A DNA stretch of 64,000 nt from Chitinophaga agri (GTDB lineage: Bacteria; Bacteroidota; Bacteroidia; Chitinophagales; Chitinophagaceae). Where the stretch lies: the NCBI RefSeq assembly GCF_010093065.1, contig NZ_CP048113.1, positions 5,558,501 to 5,622,500 of the forward strand, written 5' to 3'. Shown piece after piece: positions 59,029 through 64,000 of this stretch. The position numbers and the translations under genes are program-made. Position 1 is the stretch's first letter. Each line of letters starts with the position of its first letter. Under the pieces are notes generated by a model. The model did not search any database. It was not told the DNA's origin and saw only the letters and a list, made by a program, of their open reading frames with translations.

Positions 59029-61566
59029 TTAATTATTCAGCTCGTTGGCTACTTTTTTAAGATAATCGCTCTGTTTCAGTAAAGCGGCTTTCTTGTCAGG
59101 AGTAGCGATGGCAGCTTTTTCTTCCTTGTTCTTGGCGATAGGCTGGAGCATGCTTACCAGATATCGGTTAACCATCTTGTTATTGAACATGAGGGCCATT
59201 GTTTTGATATCATCCACACCTTTCAACACCTGGTCGGTGTTATCCACAATACCCAGGATCGCGAGGTATTGAATACCAGCTTCAAGTTTATCCTGTCCGG
59301 TAGCTTCATTGAATGTTTTTTCGAAGAATGCGAGATCACCTTCATTGCCTTTCTCTGCATAAACAGCAGCAATAGCACTATTCAGGGCGCCTTTTGATTC
59401 AGGCTCCATCTGTTTAGCGAGGGAGTATGCCTTTTCAGGATTCAGTGCGTTCAGGCTTTCCAGGGCAGCACCCGATGCCATATAGGAACGGTCTTTAACA
59501 GCTGTTTCAAAGAGTGGCGCCAGTTTAGGGTCCTTCAGTGAGCCCAGGGCGGTCAGTGCTGCCGCACGAACGGTAGCATTTTCATCCTTCTTGGCGATTT
59601 CCTGTAAAGCAGTGAAAGTAGCCTCTTTTACAACCGGATCAATTAGTTTCAGTGCCTGAATGGTCAGGCCACGTAAACCATAGTATTTGTCTTTCAGGGC
59701 AGCTGTCACCACCTTCAGTGCATTCGGGTTAGTGCTCTGCTCTTTCAGACAGGCCTGGATGGCCTCACGACGGTCCAGGTAGTTAGGTGCGTGTGCATAC
59801 TGGAAGATATACTGGTTAATATCTTTATGTTCATGCCTTTCAGCCAGTAATACTTTATCCGCATCGAAGTTCACCAGGTCAGGCTGGATGTAAGACGGCA
59901 GGGTGAAAGTGCTTACCTTATTATAAACTGTTACGTTGTGACGTACTTTCTTCCCGCCGGCATAGATATCAATAGCAACGGGTAACTGGAAGATCTTGCT
60001 ACCAGCCTGCTGCTGTTCTACTGTAACGGTAACTGTCTTGTTAGTAGCGTTGTAGGAAGACTTAATGTCCAGCACTGGGTAGCCCTGTCCATAATACCAC
60101 TGGTTGAAGAACCAGTTCAGGTCCTGACCGGATACCTCTTCAAACGCCAGGCGGAGCTGGTGAGCTTCGGCAGATTTGAATGCGTTTGTTTTCAGATAGA
60201 GGTTGAGCGATTTGAAGAACGCGCTGTCACCTACTACGTTACGTAGCATATGCAGGATACGGCCGCCTTTCTGGTAGCTGATCGCATCGAACATATCTTC
60301 TTTATCATGATAATGGAAGCGTACGAGGTCTTTATCGCCGGAGTATTCTGCTGATTTCTCATAGCTCTGCATCGCTTTATAAGCATGATCATCGGCAGCG
60401 TCCTTACCGTATTTGTAAGCTATCCACAGATATTCACTATAATCAGCGAAGGATTCGTTCAGAGTCAGATTGCTCCATGACTCTGCCGTTACCAGGTCAC
60501 CGAACCAGTGGTGGAACAGTTCGTGTGCTACTACCGCTTCGTTATAGTTATTATTATCCAGTAACTCCCTGTCTGTTTTCTGCAGGAAGTCGCCATGGAT
60601 GGTAGCAGTAGTATTCTCCATTGCGCCGGATACGTAATCTCTTACTACTACCTGAGAATATTTGACCCATGGGTAGTCATAACCCAGGAGGTTGGAGTAG
60701 AAGGTCATCATTTCAGGTGTATTACCGAAAATGGCTTTTGCATAAGGAGCATATGCTTTCTCCACGTAATAGTTCACCTCTTTACCTTTCCACTGATCTT
60801 TGATGATAGCGAAGTCGCCTACGGCCATCATGAACAGGTAAGGAGAGTGAGGCAGGTCCATTTTCCAGTAGTCGGTACGGGTACCGTCTGCATTATTCTT
60901 CTGGCTGATCAGTTTACCATTGGACAGGGTTGAATATTTCTTGTCAACAGTGATGCTGATTTCCTCGGTCGTTTTCTGGTTAGTACGGTCAATGGTAGGG
61001 AACCATGCGGAGCTGGATTCTGTTTCACCCTGTGTCCAGATCTGAACCGGTTTATTTTTTACGGAGCTATCCGGATTGATAAAATACAGGCCTTTAGCAT
61101 CGGTGATAGCGGAGCTACCCTGAGATTTTACTTCTTCCGGGCGGGCTACGTAATCTACATATATAACAAACGACTCTGTTTTCTGGTAAGGTTTATCCAG
61201 AGCGATATGCAGCTGGAGGCTGTCATACTGGAACTTCAGCGGTACATTCTTGCCACCTTTCACGATAGCGACCTGTTTGATATCCATTGCTTTGGCATCG
61301 AGGGTCAGTGAGTCGGTGGTATAAAAATGTGGCTTTAGCGTCAGCCAGGCTTTACCGAATAGGTATCTTTTAGCATAGTCGAAACGAACATCCAGTTTGG
61401 TGTGCGACAGGTCATGCACTTTTGTTGCGGTGGCGCGGTAGATTTGGAGGGCGGGATCAGCCTCTTTGGAAGGGGCCTGTTGGGCAGTAGCCGGTGTATA
61501 GTATATTATTCCGGAAAGACCGGCTAACAGTACACTTTTAAGCGATTGCTTCAAAGGTTTGAACAT
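59029..61566 (-). CDS. M1 family aminopeptidase, exported
   Basis: An 845-residue zinc aminopeptidase. Signal peptide to about 28; then the M1 domain with G-A-M-E-N (about 314-318) and H-E-L-F-H-H (348-353; metal His348, Glu349 and His352) and the second-sphere N-E-S-F-A-D-Y Glu about 371. The C-terminal third (about 620-845) has HEAT-like helical repeats (T-V-R-A-A-A-L-T-A-L-G-S-L-K-D). It trims N-terminal amino acids from peptides in the periplasm or at the cell surface. ATG at 61566. The terminator at 58991-59024 follows the stop. Confidence 0.95.
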   Translation of the reverse strand: MFKPLKQSLKSVLLAGLSGIIYYTPATAQQAPSKEADPALQIYRATATKVHDLSHTKLDVRFDYAKRYLFGKAWLTLKPHFYTTDSLTLDAKAMDIKQVAIVKGGKNVPLKFQYDSLQLHIALDKPYQKTESFVIYVDYVARPEEVKSQGSSAITDAKGLYFINPDSSVKNKPVQIWTQGETESSSAWFPTIDRTNQKTTEEISITVDKKYSTLSNGKLISQKNNADGTRTDYWKMDLPHSPYLFMMAVGDFAIIKDQWKGKEVNYYVEKAYAPYAKAIFGNTPEMMTFYSNLLGYDYPWVKYSQVVVRDYVSGAMENTTATIHGDFLQKTDRELLDNNNYNEAVVAHELFHHWFGDLVTAESWSNLTLNESFADYSEYLWIAYKYGKDAADDHAYKAMQSYEKSAEYSGDKDLVRFHYHDKEDMFDAISYQKGGRILHMLRNVVGDSAFFKSLNLYLKTNAFKSAEAHQLRLAFEEVSGQDLNWFFNQWYYGQGYPVLDIKSSYNATNKTVTVTVEQQQAGSKIFQLPVAIDIYAGGKKVRHNVTVYNKVSTFTLPSYIQPDLVNFDADKVLLAERHEHKDINQYIFQYAHAPNYLDRREAIQACLKEQSTNPNALKVVTAALKDKYYGLRGLTIQALKLIDPVVKEATFTALQEIAKKDENATVRAAALTALGSLKDPKLAPLFETAVKDRSYMASGAALESLNALNPEKAYSLAKQMEPESKGALNSAIAAVYAEKGNEGDLAFFEKTFNEATGQDKLEAGIQYLAILGIVDNTDQVLKGVDDIKTMALMFNNKMVNRYLVSMLQPIAKNKEEKAAIATPDKKAALLKQSDYLKKVANELNN

Positions 61567-61710
61567 GATTATTAACTGTTTTTGCCACGAATTAACAGGA
61601 TTTATCAGAAATAATTGTTATTCGCACTGTTAATATTGACCAAATCATGATAATTGGCTATAATTCATGATCATTCGCAAAGCCCCCGTCTGGTAAGTGT
61701 TTAAAAATGC

Positions 61711-61718
61711 TATTTTTG
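61711..61718 (+). promoter_or_regulatory. candidate -7 promoter of BCCP gene
   Basis: TATTTTTG fits TAnnTTTG and lies 23 bases before the start codon. The -33 part is weak (CTGG at the right distance), so confidence is moderate. Confidence 0.5.
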
Positions 61719-61741
61719 TCGTGTCCAGCTAAAACCATGTT

Positions 61742-62242
61742 ATGATAAAAGCAATCGTGAATGGCGATTTGTCGTTTAAAATCGGAACAGAAAATGTTCG
61801 TGTCACCTGTGATGGTCAGTCAGTAAATTGGTCTGACGCATCTCTTTCTACTGGTAATCATAGTGTTATATTGGACGGCAAGAGTTATGTGGCACAGGTG
61901 ACCAAGATTGACCGGGATACAAAAATGGTCACTATCGTAATAGACCAGCAGGAATATGAGGTAACGATCGAGGAGCCGATAGATCAGTTGCTGGCGGAAA
62001 TGGGGATGAAGGATGCATTGAACCGGAAAGTGAATGATATGAAGGCGCCTATGCCGGGTTTGATATTAAAAGTGCTGGTGGAACCAGGTCAATCCATCAA
62101 AAAAGGGGATCCGGTGCTGATCCTGGAGGCGATGAAGATGGAGAATGTATTCAAAGCAGCAGCGGATGCGGTAGTAAAGGAAGTGAAGGTGAAAGAGCGG
62201 ACGGCAGTTGAGAAAGGAGAGGTGCTGGTTATCTTGGAATAG
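61742..62242 (+). CDS. biotin carboxyl carrier protein (biotin/lipoyl domain)
   Basis: A 166-residue protein with a C-terminal biotinyl domain. K132 in V-L-I-L-E-A-M-K-M-E-N is the biotin attachment site. The N-terminal part (about 1-90) is beta-rich and specific to Bacteroidota and related carriers; it resembles the small subunit of propionyl- or methylmalonyl-CoA carboxylases more than the acetyl-CoA carboxylase AccB. It needs a carboxylase partner that is not adjacent. ATG at 61742. Confidence 0.88.
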   Translation: MIKAIVNGDLSFKIGTENVRVTCDGQSVNWSDASLSTGNHSVILDGKSYVAQVTKIDRDTKMVTIVIDQQEYEVTIEEPIDQLLAEMGMKDALNRKVNDMKAPMPGLILKVLVEPGQSIKKGDPVLILEAMKMENVFKAAADAVVKEVKVKERTAVEKGEVLVILE

Positions 62243-62277
62243 TATTTGTAATTATTAAATCAACAATAAGTGATTAG

Positions 62278-62301
62278 GAATGACGGATTGATCCGTCATT
62301 C
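62278..62301 (+). terminator. hairpin after BCCP gene
   Basis: GAATGACGGAT/ATCCGTCATTC, perfect 11-base arms around TG. No T run follows, so it may be a structural hairpin or a weak terminator. Confidence 0.5.
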
Positions 62302-62316
62302 GCAGTTATTTAAGTA

Positions 62317-64000
62317 ATGTCTATGCTGCAATTTTTTAAGAGATCTTTATTCACACTGTTCTTCCTGGCGATGGCGTTACAGATGACCGCTCAGGACCAG
62401 CAGTATTTTGTGTACATACAAAGTGAGAGATCTCAGCCTTTCTATGTAAGATATGATGGTAAGCTGATCCCTTCTTCTGACAAGGGCTATCTGATACTTT
62501 CCAAAATGCCTGCCGGTACCGCTTCTCTGCGTATCGGCTTTGCCAAAAGTGATGTACCTGAACGCCAGTACCTGGTACGCGTAAGTGGTGCCAATGATCA
62601 GGGATACCTGTTTAAGAAAGATGGCGATAGGGGCTATGCCCTTTTCAATCTGCAGACCTATGCAGTGACGCGTCCATCTGAGGATAGAAAAAAAGAAGAC
62701 GTTGCGGTCGCAGAAGCACCTGCTGAGAAACCGGTAGCACAGGAAGCGCCGGCAGTACAGGTTCCTGACGTCGCAGCCAGTGTGCCGGATGCGGCAGGAA
62801 CACCTGCTCCGGTAGCAACATCAGGAGATACACCGTTGGTACCAGCGCCGCCTGTGGCAGTAGCATCTGACGATACACAGAAACAGGCGATGATGGCTTC
62901 TTTGAAGAAAGATCTTGATTCTACCTTTCCAACTAAAGAAGGGGTGAGTGTTGGTCCGGGTACCCGTCCGGTAAAACAGACCAACAAATTTTCCCAGGCA
63001 CTGGATAAGGTGGTAAGTGATGATCGTCCGGATGACATAGAAGAACCACAGCCGAAGGCGCCTGTGGCCGTTACAGCGCCAGTGGGCAGTAGTGTGGCTG
63101 CTCCGGTAGTATCGGAGGCTCCGGCGGAAACAAAGAAAAAGAGGCGCAAACGTGAACGCGAGCCATTGACAGATGAAGAAAAGGAATTGGCCAGCGCGAT
63201 CATTGCTGAGGAGAATAAAGCAGCAGATGCGGCGCCAGTTGATCCGGTTACAATAACAGAAACACCGGCTCCGGCTGTCGCAGCGCAACCAGCCGTTGTA
63301 TCAACAGAACCAGTGAAAGAGGAAGGTCAGTCAAGAAAAGAAAAGAAACAGCGTAAGAAGAAAGCTGAAGATCCTGCTTTTATCGACTTTGGAGATACAA
63401 ATGGTCAGCAGACCGCTCCTTCTGGCACTCCTGCACCAGCTGTGATGGCAGAAACACCGGTGGCTACCCTACCAGTAATGGGGCCGGAAGAAGAGCCGGT
63501 AAAGGCTAAGAAGAAGAAACGGAACAAGCTGGCGGAAAAGATCGATACGATCGATACGGCAGAGCGTCCTAATAATGTAGTGAGTGATCCGACAGGTTAT
63601 GAAGTGAGTGATCTGTCAATTGATCATTCGAAAGAGAGTAAAAGAGATAGGAAGAGGAAAAAGAGCGATGAGGAAGTAGTGTCTGAAGTAGCTGCTCCCG
63701 TAACTGCACCGGCTACTGAATCAAAGTCCGGCCTCAAAATGATCAATTCTGATTGTGGCAAGGTGATGGATGATGAGACGTTCAGGAAGACGCTGAAGAA
63801 GTATGCTGCTGCGAAAGATGATGATGCGATGATCGCTTCATTCGGTAAGCAGACGAAGGGTTATTGTCTGGAGTCTTCTCAGATCAGGACAATGGTACAA
63901 TTGCTGTCAACTGACGATTCAAAGTACCGTTTACTGGATCAGGCATATCCAAAGGCTTATCATTCAGATGAATTTGCAGGGATGGAAAGCCTGCTGTCGG
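62317..64000 (+). CDS. DUF4476-type protein with Ala/Pro/Lys-rich middle (cut by window end)
   Basis: At least 561 residues; the frame is open to the end of the window. The N terminus (M-S-M-L-Q-F-F-K-R-S-L-F-T-L-F-F-L-A-M-A-L-Q-M-T-A-Q) is a signal peptide, followed by a beta domain (about 27-115, Y-F-V-Y-I-Q-S-E-R-S-Q-P-F-Y-V-R-Y-D-G-K). Then comes a long Ala/Pro/Val/Lys-rich low-complexity region (about 115-465), and the start of a DUF4476 domain (D-D-D-A-M-I-A-S-F-G-K-Q-T-K-G-Y-C-L-E-S-S-Q-I-R-T-M-V-Q-L-L, about 495 on). Function is unknown; such proteins are exported in this phylum. Confidence 0.8.
   Translation, partial: MSMLQFFKRSLFTLFFLAMALQMTAQDQQYFVYIQSERSQPFYVRYDGKLIPSSDKGYLILSKMPAGTASLRIGFAKSDVPERQYLVRVSGANDQGYLFKKDGDRGYALFNLQTYAVTRPSEDRKKEDVAVAEAPAEKPVAQEAPAVQVPDVAASVPDAAGTPAPVATSGDTPLVPAPPVAVASDDTQKQAMMASLKKDLDSTFPTKEGVSVGPGTRPVKQTNKFSQALDKVVSDDRPDDIEEPQPKAPVAVTAPVGSSVAAPVVSEAPAETKKKRRKREREPLTDEEKELASAIIAEENKAADAAPVDPVTITETPAPAVAAQPAVVSTEPVKEEGQSRKEKKQRKKKAEDPAFIDFGDTNGQQTAPSGTPAPAVMAETPVATLPVMGPEEEPVKAKKKKRNKLAEKIDTIDTAERPNNVVSDPTGYEVSDLSIDHSKESKRDRKRKKSDEEVVSEVAAPVTAPATESKSGLKMINSDCGKVMDDETFRKTLKKYAAAKDDDAMIASFGKQTKGYCLESSQIRTMVQLLSTDDSKYRLLDQAYPKAYHSDEFAGMESLLS

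Noticed and set aside
1..64000. CRISPR array or rRNA operon
   Set aside because: No set of regularly spaced repeats or rRNA-like sequence was found by reading.

Overview
The window reads as chromosomal DNA of a Bacteroidota member, most likely Chitinophaga or a close relative in the Chitinophagaceae. Supporting signs are a GH9 cellulase ending in a type IX secretion sorting domain, a FecR-type anti-sigma factor beside an ECF-like sigma protein, a one-piece two-component sensor with a beta-propeller input, Bacteroidota-type promoters (TTTTG, 18-19 bp, TAnnTTTG) in front of both tRNA genes, weak or absent Shine-Dalgarno sequences, and a DUF4476 protein. The genus is an inference from gene content; no rRNA is present to confirm it. 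Gene order looks mostly intact and dense. One insertion sequence is present; no CRISPR array, prophage or plasmid genes were seen.

Layout. 1-7 kb: end of an alpha/beta hydrolase, an OsmC protein, a Tat-exported Gfo/Idh/MocA oxidoreductase, an AraC regulator with an alpha/beta hydrolase, an HxlR regulator divergent from a secreted esterase, and a tRNA-Glu. 7-16 kb: a receiver-like protein lacking the phospho-Asp, a GT-C-type membrane protein, a ClC transporter, a dienelactone hydrolase lipoprotein, a PAS histidine kinase convergent with a stand-alone receiver, a GH16 lipoprotein, and a Crp/Fnr regulator divergent from a secreted DJ-1/PfpI protein with a perfect palindromic operator between them. 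16-28.5 kb: fatty acid hydroxylase, GH9 cellulase, a very long intergenic hairpin, a family of small exported unknown proteins, MaoC, aldo/keto reductase with AraC regulator, a second Crp/Fnr regulator, small stress-like genes, and a second identical tRNA-Glu.

28.6-43.4 kb is largely core metabolism: gapA, pgk, a DctA-type symporter, a large LytS-type sensor kinase, a lemA-TPM-TPM operon, a receiver protein, a FecR anti-sigma factor with a sigma protein lacking region 4, an M20 dipeptidase, an Hsp15-like S4 protein and lysA. 43.5-50.6 kb: a 778-residue GAF-like unknown and a two-gene operon of an SdiA-regulated-like lipoprotein and a metallophosphoesterase fused to an outer-membrane barrel.

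50.7-56.6 kb is the most interesting stretch: a five-gene same-strand run made of an HD phosphohydrolase fused to a Pycsar-effector-type (PycTM/DUF5706) membrane domain, polyphosphate kinase 1 starting two bases after it, a periplasmic thioredoxin-like protein, a DUF4442 hotdog protein and a beta-CASP metallo-beta-lactamase nuclease. No nucleotide cyclase accompanies the PycTM domain, so the HD domain, polyphosphate or a distant enzyme may provide its signal. A complete IS66 element (56627-58975, with 8-bp target duplication) sits directly after this run; its tnpB is frameshifted. The window ends with an M1 aminopeptidase, a biotin carboxyl carrier protein and the start of a DUF4476 protein that runs off the end.
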